Positions 43,664-51,647 of a stretch of 64,000 nucleotides of DNA are shown here, one piece after another. Each line of letters opens with the position of its first letter. Position 1 is the first letter of the stretch. Made by a program: the position numbers and the translations under genes. Source of the stretch: Longibaculum muris (GTDB lineage: Bacteria > Bacillota_I > Bacilli_A > Erysipelotrichales > Coprobacillaceae); the NCBI RefSeq assembly GCF_004343035.1, contig NZ_SMCQ01000005.1:62001-126000 (forward strand). The letters are read 5' to 3'. The notes beneath the pieces are model-generated. The model was not told the origin of the DNA. It was given only the letters and a program-made list of their open reading frames with translations, and ran no database searches.

Positions 43664-44097
43664 AAATTTATCACCTTCCTTTTATTATGTAAACCAATAG
43701 TCATCACAAAAGATGATGTCTACTATTAATCTAGAAATTAAATTTTCACTACGATATTGACTGGCTGCTTTGTTATTCACAGTTCACGAGCTGAATTTAT
43801 TCTTTATGGCATCCATTCATCGCTTATAGGATTCTCACCTATATAATGTTCTCACTTGCAACAGACTGGTTCCTACTCTAGTCAGAACGCATTATGTGAA
43901 TTATTATCTTCTAACATTGTCATGGCCAAGTAGGAGCAATCTATTTTCATAATCGAATAGTTATCGCTCGTCTCATGGTGTATTCATTAATGGGCTCAAA
44001 TGTTAGTAGTGTTATTAATACTGGTACTCTATTTTCAAAAATATATGAGAAACCATTCTTCTCATATACCAACATATTAAAATGTTATTTAAAGGGA
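43664..44097. other. Stretch without a recognisable gene
   Basis: About 430 bases between MazF and the sigma-factor relic. All frames are broken. A short plus-strand run at about 43918-44090 ('HCHGQVGAIYFHNRIVIARLMVYS') is open for a while but matches nothing I know. Base composition is a little richer in GC than the flanks, which suggests decayed transferred DNA. Confidence 0.4.
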
Positions 44098-44509
44098 TTA
44101 GAAATTAAATTCTTTTAATTTTTTGATACCTAATAATATAGATGCTCATACAGTTTTTGGATAAACACCTTGAATTCTCGTAATTTCAGCAAAACTTAAA
44201 TCATAATAGAAGTAACCAATAATTCTTTTGGATTGATTTTTAGGTAATTTGTTTATGATGTTCATTAAATTTAACTCTTCCTGTTTTTCATGAAATAATT
44301 TTCAGGACTTTTCTCTTTTTTGGTTGATTCATTTTCAATACCCGCATTTCTATCAAGAGAATAATAGGCTTTATTTCGTCCTACTCTTTCCGTATAATCA
44401 TGTATTTTCTTTTAAACAAAATAATTAGTTCATAAAAATCATCATCGACTTCAACTTCAACATCATTCTGAATATAATAATATAAATTCTTTAAGTTAAC
44501 TTTTTTCAT
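44098..44509 (-). pseudogene. Decayed mobile-element sigma-70-like factor
   Basis: Broken frames together match the small sigma-like proteins found in Firmicutes integrative and conjugative elements. The N-terminus reads 'MKKVNLKNLYYYIQNDVEVEVDDDFYELI', the middle 'GRNKAYYSLDRNAGIENE', and the C-terminus 'LPKNQSKRIIGYFYYDLSFAEITRIQGVYPKTV' (region 4 helix-turn-helix) and 'LLGIKKLKEF'. At least one frameshift and several in-frame stops lie between. A landmark of a lost element between the two polysaccharide loci. Confidence 0.65.
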
Positions 44510-44671
44510 GTGATTTTTCTCCTGGTTTTAGACATAATTTTGCCTTCCACATACCACCACGAAAAACCATGAAAAAAAGGATAACTTGTTAAAAAAGTAA
44601 ACTTTTTTCAAATTTCTATGTAATTTCTTAATTAATCGGTTTAAAAAGCCCCTTAAATAGCATTTTAAAGC

Positions 44672-44706
44672 ATAAAAAAAAGCAACCCAAATAAATGAGT
44701 TGCTTT
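44672..44706 (-). terminator. Terminator of recombinase module 1
   Basis: An eight-bp stem (44679-44686 with 44699-44706) followed by eight T on the minus strand, nearly identical to the hairpin at 22029-22055. Confidence 0.8.
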
Positions 44707-44722
44707 CATGTAATATTGTATT

Positions 44723-45634
44723 CTATTTACTAAATATATTGTTTATTTCATTTTTCTTCTGATCAAGTGAACAATCCGGACATAACTCATATATTCCACT
44801 AAAATCAGAAGTTCCAATAATCTCACATAAACATTTAATATTCATATTGTGAGATAGACAATATGAAATAAAAGTATTTCTTAATGCATTAAAATCTGTT
44901 TTTATTTTTAATGTTATACATAATTCTTGTAACTTTCTTTGTACTGTTCTTGTATCAAATATATTCTCATTTGTTGATAAAATAAAGTAATTTGACTCCA
45001 TAGGATAACAATCAAAGAAATCAACAAGATATTTCTTTACATATTTACTAATTGGAACAGAACGTAGTGAATATTTACTACGTGGTTCTAATATCGTTAA
45101 TTTAGTCCCTTTTTCTGTTTTGATACGTTCAACACTTTTAGATATGTGTATGACATTATTGTCTAAATCAATATTTTCTTTTTTTAATGCACTAATTTCA
45201 CCAGTTCTAAGGCCGGCATATAATGATAACAGAATAGCGAGAGAAACAGCATCTTTATTAGCTAAAAGATATTCATTAAGTATATCTATTTCTTTTTTTG
45301 TTAAGATTTGAGTTGGTCTTTGTTTTTCATCATGCTTTAAATTGATGATATTGATTGTATTCAATTGATATTCTTTTTTAGCATAAACAAATATTGAACG
45401 TAAAACATGACTAATTGTATATAGTGTACTTTTAGATAACTTTTCTTCATTTTCTTTTTTATTGAAGAATTCATCAACTTCATCTTCAGTAATCTTTTCA
45501 ATATTCTTATCATTAAAATATGAAAGATGTTTGCTTATAACTTTCTCATATTTATCATAAGATAAATGCTTAACAACACCTTGTTTACTCAAAAGCCAAT
45601 CTCTAGAAATAACTTCAAATCTTTTAGATACCAT
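44723..45634 (-). CDS. Tyrosine site-specific recombinase, module 1
   Basis: A 303-residue phage-integrase-family recombinase. Residues about 5-95 form the SAM-like core-binding domain; about 110-300 form the catalytic domain. R143 in 'YAGLRTGEISAL' is the box I arginine, and R252 in 'NALRNTF' the box II arginine. Y282 in 'GIYELC' is the probable nucleophile. Two usual histidines are changed: box II HxLR is N249-A-L-R, and the later His/Trp is T275 ('IGTSD'). It is co-directional with its 270-residue partner (15 bases apart) and lies 2 kb from the inverted-repeat promoter, so it is the best candidate to invert it. Confidence 0.85.
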   Translation of the reverse strand: MVSKRFEVISRDWLLSKQGVVKHLSYDKYEKVISKHLSYFNDKNIEKITEDEVDEFFNKKENEEKLSKSTLYTISHVLRSIFVYAKKEYQLNTINIINLKHDEKQRPTQILTKKEIDILNEYLLANKDAVSLAILLSLYAGLRTGEISALKKENIDLDNNVIHISKSVERIKTEKGTKLTILEPRSKYSLRSVPISKYVKKYLVDFFDCYPMESNYFILSTNENIFDTRTVQRKLQELCITLKIKTDFNALRNTFISYCLSHNMNIKCLCEIIGTSDFSGIYELCPDCSLDQKKNEINNIFSK

Positions 45635-45649
45635 TTTCTCACCACCCTT

Positions 45650-46462
45650 CTATAATTCTTGTTTACTTACTAAATATTTACTGTCTAATGTTTGATCATC
45701 AATCATTCCAATGACTGGATTATCGTCATCAAATTCAACAGTATCATATTTATATGCATATAATCGTTGTAATGTTTTAACGACTATATGATATTGTTTT
45801 TCTTGGTTTGTTAAATCATCATAGTTTTCAAAATAAATTTGTTCTATTGGTACTTGATATTCAAATTTATAATATTTACTATTTGATTGAAATTCTTCTA
45901 ATAATGCATCACTATCTACAAAAGAAAAAAGATATCCAAATAACTCCGGACCATCTTTTAGAATTTCATAATATTCATTTTTTTCAATCGCATCATTAAA
46001 AGCAAAACCTTTAAAACTATAATCTTGATATTCATATCCAAACATTTGTCTTAGAAAGACTGTTGAATAATCATTACACTCATCAAGTACAATTTCTTCA
46101 TCATTTAAATACATTTTAATATAATCATCATATTTAAAGGTTAAACAATATCTATTTAGAAACTTAGATAATGAACTATCATTGCATAAGATATCTACTA
46201 AACCATATCCATTATCATTTTCATTATCATTTAATCTTCTACTTAAATGATAAAAACTTACGTAATCAATATTCTTACAAAGATGTTCCTTTACATAATC
46301 CATAAAGTAATCATACTGATCATCTAACACAAGAATAGAATAATTTAATTGAAACTTCCTAAAGCAAGTTTCAATTAATTCTTCTAATTCTTTATTGTTT
46401 ATATTTAATACTTCACATATTGATGATTTCATTATCTCTTGTGAAGTGGTGTTTATGTACAA
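45650..46462 (-). CDS. Unknown 270-residue acidic protein, recombinase-module partner (copy 1)
   Basis: The full-length homologue of the protein at 22420, aligning without gaps. I do not recognise a domain. Acidic, rich in Asp, Tyr and Phe, no membrane segment. A TTG start at 46462 is preceded by GGAGGT with seven bases between; an ATG at 46477 lies inside the ribosome-binding site and the TTG is conserved in both copies. The gene starts 28 bases after rmlD, so it and the recombinase are probably co-transcribed with the end of locus A. Constant linkage to a recombinase suggests an accessory, directionality or regulatory factor, but this is inference. Confidence 0.82.
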   Translation of the reverse strand: MYINTTSQEIMKSSICEVLNINNKELEELIETCFRKFQLNYSILVLDDQYDYFMDYVKEHLCKNIDYVSFYHLSRRLNDNENDNGYGLVDILCNDSSLSKFLNRYCLTFKYDDYIKMYLNDEEIVLDECNDYSTVFLRQMFGYEYQDYSFKGFAFNDAIEKNEYYEILKDGPELFGYLFSFVDSDALLEEFQSNSKYYKFEYQVPIEQIYFENYDDLTNQEKQYHIVVKTLQRLYAYKYDTVEFDDDNPVIGMIDDQTLDSKYLVSKQEL

Positions 46463-46490
46463 TGTATGCACCTCCATTCTTATAATATAA

Positions 46491-47399
46491 TTATAATTCG
46501 TTGAGATATCTTCTTACAGCGTCTTGCCAAGTAGGAAGTGGTGTAAATCCATTTTCTACTAGTTTGCTCTTATCGAGTCTGCTGTTCATTGGTCGAATAG
46601 CCTTTGAAAGTCCGTATTCTTCTGTAGTTACTGGAATTATTTTAGTAGTTAACCCATATTGTTTATAAAATTCAACACAGAAATCATACCAGCTAATATA
46701 TCCGCCTTCATTAGTTGCATGATAATATCCATACTTTTCAGTTTCACACATATCAACTAAAAGTCTTGCTAAATCATAACAATATGTTGGTGTACCGATT
46801 TGATCATTAACTACTTTTACTTCATCATGTGTCTTCCCAACATTAATCATAGTCTTAATGAAGTTCTTACCATTTAGACCAAATACCCATGCAATTCTAA
46901 CAATAAAGTATTTATCTAAAGTAGAAGAAACAGCTAACTCACCTTCTAATTTTGTTTGACCATAAACATTAAGTGGTTTATAGTCTTTACAATCTGGTTT
47001 CCATGGCTCTATTCCCTGTCCATCAAACACATAATCGGTGCTTAGATATAACATCTTAGCATCAATAGTTTTACATGCATCAGCGATATTTTGTGTACCA
47101 CCAGCATTTACTTTTCTTACAAGTTCTACTTTATCATCATCTTCAGCCATATCTACAGCAGTCCATGCTGCACAATGGATGACTGCATCAGGTTTGATTT
47201 CCTCGATTGTCTTTTGTACTGCTTCTTTATCAGTAATGTCCAAGCTAACATAAGAGGCAGAACATACAACACTTCCATCTGCCACTCCACTATAAACATC
47301 AGCAATATCACTGCCTACTCCAACATATCCTCTTTTAAGAAGTTCGTTCATTACGTCATGACCTAATTGGCCATTAACGCCAGTGACAAAGAATTTCAT
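46491..47399 (-). CDS. rmlD: dTDP-4-dehydrorhamnose reductase
   Basis: A 302-residue NAD(P)H-dependent SDR that makes dTDP-L-rhamnose, the last step of the Rml pathway. 'FFVTGVNGQLGHDVMNEL' is the N-terminal glycine motif, 'YLSTDYVFDGQG' the SDR active-site strand, 'VYGQTK' the YxxxK catalytic pair, and 'RIAWVFGLNGKNFIKTM' the family segment. Its start codon abuts the rmlB stop. Last biosynthetic gene of locus A. Confidence 0.95.
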   Translation of the reverse strand: MKFFVTGVNGQLGHDVMNELLKRGYVGVGSDIADVYSGVADGSVVCSASYVSLDITDKEAVQKTIEEIKPDAVIHCAAWTAVDMAEDDDKVELVRKVNAGGTQNIADACKTIDAKMLYLSTDYVFDGQGIEPWKPDCKDYKPLNVYGQTKLEGELAVSSTLDKYFIVRIAWVFGLNGKNFIKTMINVGKTHDEVKVVNDQIGTPTYCYDLARLLVDMCETEKYGYYHATNEGGYISWYDFCVEFYKQYGLTTKIIPVTTEEYGLSKAIRPMNSRLDKSKLVENGFTPLPTWQDAVRRYLNEL

Positions 47400-48433
47400 T
47401 AGTTTCTCTCCTTGTAGTTCTTTTCAATCCATTTAAGGTATTCACCTGAAGTACATTCTTCAGTCCATTTCTTACCTTCTTCAGATAAGTACCAATCAAT
47501 TGTAAGAACAATTCCATCTTTAAACATTGTTGTTGGAGCCCATCCTAATTCATCCATAGCTTTTTGTGGATCAATTGCATAACGTTGATCATGTCCATGT
47601 CTATCAGCTACATATGTAATTAAAGATTCAGGTTTACCTAATTTTTCAAGAATAATCTTCACGATTTCAATATTTGCTTTTTCATTATGTCCACCAAGAT
47701 TATAAACTTCACCAACTCTTCCCTTCTCAAGTACAGCTAAGATTCCATAACAATGATCTTTTACATATAACCAGTCACGAACATTTAATCCTTCTCCATA
47801 TACTGGAAGTGATTTGTCATGAGTTGCATTATGAATCATAAGTGGAATTAGTTTTTCTGGGAATTGGTATGGTCCATAGTTATTTGAACATCTAGAAATA
47901 GTTACTGGTAACCCATAAGTTCTGTGATATGCAAGAACTAATAAGTCAGCACTTGCCTTACTAGTAGAATATGGACTAGATGTATGAAGTGGTGTATCTT
48001 CATGGAAGAATAGATCTGGTCTATCTAGTGGAAGATCACCATACACTTCATCAGTAGATACTTGATGGTATCTTTCAATTCCGTATTTACGGCAAGCATC
48101 CATAAGTACTGCAGTACCCATGATATTAGTTTCAAGGAAGATTCCTGGATTAGTGATACTTCTATCTACATGAGACTCAGCTGCAAAGTTGACTACGATA
48201 TCTGGTTTTTCTGTTTCAAAAATCTTATCGATTGCTTCTCTATCTCTAATATCTGTTTTATAAAATTTGTAGTTTGAATTTTTTAATTCTTCTTCAATAG
48301 TAGCTGGATTTGCAGCATATGTACAAACATCTACGTTGATGACTTTATATTCAGGTCTTTCATCTAATAATAATTTACAGAAACAGTTTCCAATAAATCC
48401 TGTTCCACCTGTTACTAAAATAGTTTTACTCAT
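47399..48433 (-). CDS. rmlB: dTDP-glucose 4,6-dehydratase
   Basis: A 344-residue SDR enzyme converting dTDP-glucose to dTDP-4-keto-6-deoxyglucose, the branch point for rhamnose and for the 3-acetamido sugar of locus A. 'ILVTGGTGFIGNCFCK' binds NAD+, 'STDEVYGDLP' holds the catalytic T-D-E triad, and 'YSTSKASAD' the YxxxK. I use the ATG at 48433 with GGAG ten bases upstream, one base after the rmlC stop; the long upstream in-frame extension to 48505 overlaps rmlC. Confidence 0.95.
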   Translation of the reverse strand: MSKTILVTGGTGFIGNCFCKLLLDERPEYKVINVDVCTYAANPATIEEELKNSNYKFYKTDIRDREAIDKIFETEKPDIVVNFAAESHVDRSITNPGIFLETNIMGTAVLMDACRKYGIERYHQVSTDEVYGDLPLDRPDLFFHEDTPLHTSSPYSTSKASADLLVLAYHRTYGLPVTISRCSNNYGPYQFPEKLIPLMIHNATHDKSLPVYGEGLNVRDWLYVKDHCYGILAVLEKGRVGEVYNLGGHNEKANIEIVKIILEKLGKPESLITYVADRHGHDQRYAIDPQKAMDELGWAPTTMFKDGIVLTIDWYLSEEGKKWTEECTSGEYLKWIEKNYKERN

Positions 48434-48434
48434 A

Positions 48435-49010
48435 TTAACAATTCTCCTCATATTTAAACTCATTCTTAGACTCTTCAAGTGTTGGTCCAACTTTATCTTT
48501 TTCACTTAATACTGGTTCAATTCCATTTAATAATGAACCCCAATCTACATTTACTTCTGGAGCATCATATCTCATGCCACCTTCAGATCCTTTGTTGTAG
48601 ACATTATCACATTTATATCTGAATTCAACATCATCAGTTAATGTTAAGAACCCATGGGCAAATCCTCTAGGAATAAAGAATTGACGATGATTTTCAGCAC
48701 TTAATTCACAACTTACATATTTACCATATGTAGGAGAACCTTTTCTTATATTCACTGCAACATCAATGACTTTTCCTTTTGTACAAGATACTAACTTAGA
48801 TTGTGCATATGGTGGATTTTGCCAATGTAATCCTCTTAATGTTCCTTTTTGTGCAGAGAAAGACATATTATCTTGTACAAATTCTACATCTATTCCCATT
48901 GCTTTATATTTAGGTTTTGAATATGTTTCAGTGAAGTAACCTCGATGATCACCAAATACATCAGTTTCAATGATTAAAACACCCTCAATTTCAGTTTTAA
49001 TAACTTTCAT
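48435..49010 (-). CDS. rmlC: dTDP-4-dehydrorhamnose 3,5-epimerase
   Basis: A 191-residue cupin epimerase. 'DHRGYFTETYSKPKY', 'LRGLHWQNPPYAQSKLVSCTKGKVIDVAVNIRKGSPTYG' with the catalytic His, and 'FIPRGFAHGFLTLTDDVEFRYKCDNVYNKGSEGG' with the Asp/Tyr pocket are all conserved. Complete length. Gap of 13 bases to rmlA. Confidence 0.96.
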   Translation of the reverse strand: MKVIKTEIEGVLIIETDVFGDHRGYFTETYSKPKYKAMGIDVEFVQDNMSFSAQKGTLRGLHWQNPPYAQSKLVSCTKGKVIDVAVNIRKGSPTYGKYVSCELSAENHRQFFIPRGFAHGFLTLTDDVEFRYKCDNVYNKGSEGGMRYDAPEVNVDWGSLLNGIEPVLSEKDKVGPTLEESKNEFKYEENC

Positions 49011-49023
49011 CTATAATTACTCC

Positions 49024-49920
49024 TTATCTTAATTGATCTAAATATTTTCCATCAACAACATCTTTTAAATATTGTCCATATTGGTTCTTTTTCAATAATT
49101 CATATGTTTCAAGGATTTGTTCTTTAGAAATCCATCCATTTAAATATGCAATTTCTTCAAGACATGCAATCTTTCTATGTTGATGAGATTCAACAGTTTT
49201 AACAAAGTTAGTAGCTTCTACTAAAGATTCATGAGTTCCTGTATCAAGCCAAGTAAATCCTTGTCCAAGTAACTCTACATTTAATTCTCCATTTTCTAAA
49301 TAAATGCGATTTAAATCAGTAATTTCAAGTTCACCGCGTGGACTTGGTTTTAATTGCTTAGCATATTCAACAACTTTATTATCATAGAAGTATAAACCAG
49401 TTACACAATAATTACTCTTAGGTTTAGCTGGTTTTTCTTCAATACTAATAGCTTTACCTTCATTGTCAAATTCAACAATACCAAAACGTTCTGGATCATC
49501 TACATAATATCCAAATACAGTAGCACCTTTTCCTTGTTCAGCATTTTCTACTGCTTCAGTTAATCTTTTCTTTAATCCATGTCCTGCAAAGATGTTATCA
49601 CCTAATACCATAGCAACTGTATCATCACCAATAAAATCAGCTCCAATAATAAATGCTTGTGCTAATCCATCTGGACTTGGTTGTACTGCATACTCTAAAT
49701 TAACACCAAATTGACTACCATCACCTAATAGTTCTTTAAATCTTGGTGTATCCATTGGTGTAGAGATAATTAAAATATCTCTAATACCAGCATTCATTAA
49801 TACTGACATCGGATAATAAATCATTGGTTTGTCATAGATTGGTAATAATTGTTTACTTGTTACTTTTGTAAGTGGATATAATCTTGTTCCTGATCCACCT
49901 GCTAAAATAATTCCTTTCAT
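49024..49920 (-). CDS. rmlA: Glucose-1-phosphate thymidylyltransferase
   Basis: A 298-residue nucleotidyltransferase forming dTDP-glucose. '[35 protein letters not shown]' is the signature loop; '[10 protein letters not shown]' and '[10 protein letters not shown]' are also conserved. First gene of the rmlA-C-B-D block. A promoter with a MerR-type 19-base spacer lies 36 bases upstream. Confidence 0.97.
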   Translation of the reverse strand: MKGIILAGGSGTRLYPLTKVTSKQLLPIYDKPMIYYPMSVLMNAGIRDILIISTPMDTPRFKELLGDGSQFGVNLEYAVQPSPDGLAQAFIIGADFIGDDTVAMVLGDNIFAGHGLKKRLTEAVENAEQGKGATVFGYYVDDPERFGIVEFDNEGKAISIEEKPAKPKSNYCVTGLYFYDNKVVEYAKQLKPSPRGELEITDLNRIYLENGELNVELLGQGFTWLDTGTHESLVEATNFVKTVESHQHRKIACLEEIAYLNGWISKEQILETYELLKKNQYGQYLKDVVDGKYLDQLR

Positions 49921-49955
49921 CGTATTTCACACTCCTTTTATTGTTATTTTCATAT

Positions 49956-49986
49956 AGTATAAAAGATGACGTCACGTCACCTTCAA
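49956..49986 (-). promoter_or_regulatory. MerR-type promoter upstream of rmlA
   Basis: On the minus strand TTGAAG (49981-49986), a 19-base spacer and TATACT (49956-49961). The spacer holds a perfect 13-base dyad TGACGTGACGTCA (49967-49979). An overlong spacer with a central dyad is the hallmark of MerR-activated promoters, and the gene just upstream encodes a MerR protein. Confidence 0.7.
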
Positions 49987-49995
49987 GCATTGTAT

Positions 49996-51147
49996 TTATT
50001 TTTTACAAACAAATATTCCAGCATCTTTCGTAATCCTTAATCCATCTTTCATTTCTTTTATAACAAAGTTTCTGAACTCTTGATATCTTGCAAGAATTAT
50101 TTCATTTTGATTCCCATGACAAGAAACTATGTAGGCAATTAGAGCATCTACATTATCAACAAATAGGCTATCTTCATATTGTATCCATTCCACGTCACTA
50201 AAGTACTGTCCAAGAATGGATGCTCCATTTTCCTTGCCAAATACATCATATAGATTATTGCTAGAAAGATAGATAGAATTGTCAAATTTCTTCACCAAAG
50301 CATCGATTTCTTTCATATGGTCTTTACCATAAGTACTACAGATGAATCTGCCATTACCTTTCAATGCTCTATTTATTTCCGATAGCCCTTTGTTTAAATC
50401 CTTCAAGTAAAATAGAACATGGTTAGCTATTACCACATCAAAACTCCCATCTAAGAACGGTATCTCCTCACACCTAATCACCTGATAATTAAATTTATCT
50501 CCAAGATTACGTCTGGCATCATTAACCATTCCTTCAGATTTATCACTCAAAGTTATATTGAAATTACTACTTTGACCTCTCCACAAAGAACCATCTCCAC
50601 AACCAATTTCTAATACCTTATCGTAGTAACTTAATTTCAGCGTCGATAAAAGCCAAATAAAACATCCCTGTTTATTGGTAGAGTATAAATCATGGAGGTT
50701 AATACGAGCATTGAGATTTGATACATCTTTAAATTGAGTGTAGATGTTAGCAGAATTGTTTGTAAGGTGAATCAAAGAAAGCATATTCTCCCAATTGATG
50801 TCATTATGTTTCTTTAACTCCATAATTGTATTATCAATAGCTTCTTCAACCTTGCTCATCTGATCAATCTTCTCTTCAACCATTTTCTTTTGTACAAAAA
50901 GTGCATTACTTAATGTAATAGAATCTACATCATTCAGGTTCATACTTTTAATTTCATTTAAAGAAAAGCCTAAATACTTAAATAATAAAATCTGTTGTAG
51001 TTTTATAAGATCATTATCTACGTAATATCTAAATCCATTAGGCGCAACAAAAAAAGGCTTTAATAAACCTTCATTGTCATAATATCTAATTGTCCTTAAT
51101 GTAACATTTGCTAGTTTAGCAAATTGGCCTGATGTATATTTTTTCAT
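49996..51147 (-). CDS. MerR-family regulator fused to a SAM methyltransferase
   Basis: A 383-residue fusion. Residues 1-70 are a MerR winged helix-turn-helix ('TSGQFAKLANVTLRTIRYYDNEGLLKP') followed by a coiled-coil dimer helix (80-115). Residues about 165-310 are a class I methyltransferase, with motif I 'VLEIGCGDGSL' at 178-188 and 'FDVVIANHVLFYLKDL' (motif IV). Such fusions are common in Firmicutes; the methyltransferase half may sense or modify an effector. Its start overlaps the 87-residue gene by four bases. The MerR-type promoter 10 bases past its stop suggests it controls rmlA-C-B-D. Confidence 0.87.
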   Translation of the reverse strand: MKKYTSGQFAKLANVTLRTIRYYDNEGLLKPFFVAPNGFRYYVDNDLIKLQQILLFKYLGFSLNEIKSMNLNDVDSITLSNALFVQKKMVEEKIDQMSKVEEAIDNTIMELKKHNDINWENMLSLIHLTNNSANIYTQFKDVSNLNARINLHDLYSTNKQGCFIWLLSTLKLSYYDKVLEIGCGDGSLWRGQSSNFNITLSDKSEGMVNDARRNLGDKFNYQVIRCEEIPFLDGSFDVVIANHVLFYLKDLNKGLSEINRALKGNGRFICSTYGKDHMKEIDALVKKFDNSIYLSSNNLYDVFGKENGASILGQYFSDVEWIQYEDSLFVDNVDALIAYIVSCHGNQNEIILARYQEFRNFVIKEMKDGLRITKDAGIFVCKK

Positions 51148-51407
51148 AGTATAGTATTACCTATTTTTGTATTTCTTAATACCGCAATTCCAAGTTCTAC
51201 AATTTTACCATTCATATATTCTATTACTACAGAAATATCATCCACTTTTACATTAACAATATTATTCTTTTCAATAATATTAAGTTCATTTAATCTGTAA
51301 AAATTTCCTTCATCTATGAGAACTTTGGGAGATGAGAAAATTGCAGAAAAGTTTGGAGAATGAGTTGTTATTGATTTGTAATAATACTTATCTAATTCTT
51401 TTAACAT
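51144..51407 (-). CDS. Unidentified 87-residue protein coupled to the MerR fusion
   Basis: An 87-residue protein with no family I recognise, no signal and no membrane segment. The middle and C-terminus alternate short beta-like strands ('NIVNVKVDDISVVIEYMNGKIVELGIAVLR'). It has a very strong ribosome-binding site (GGAGGTGA) and overlaps the MerR-methyltransferase start by four bases, so the two are made together. A co-regulator or ligand-handling partner is possible. Nothing links it to glycan synthesis directly. Confidence 0.65.
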   Translation of the reverse strand: MLKELDKYYYKSITTHSPNFSAIFSSPKVLIDEGNFYRLNELNIIEKNNIVNVKVDDISVVIEYMNGKIVELGIAVLRNTKIGNTIL

Positions 51408-51647
51408 TTGTTTTCACCTCCGTGTATTTTTTGTATAAAGTCTAAATCAAACATCTCAATAATAATTTCGTTTATATTAATGAGTTAACTTTCGCAATAT
51501 TAACATTATAATAAACAAAAATATTTCTTATACCAATAATTCATTATTCATATTTTTTAAAATATACTAATAACTAGATAATTCCAGTATATACACGTTA
51601 TAATAGAAAATGTAAAAGCAAACACAAATAATAAAATTAAATTAAAA

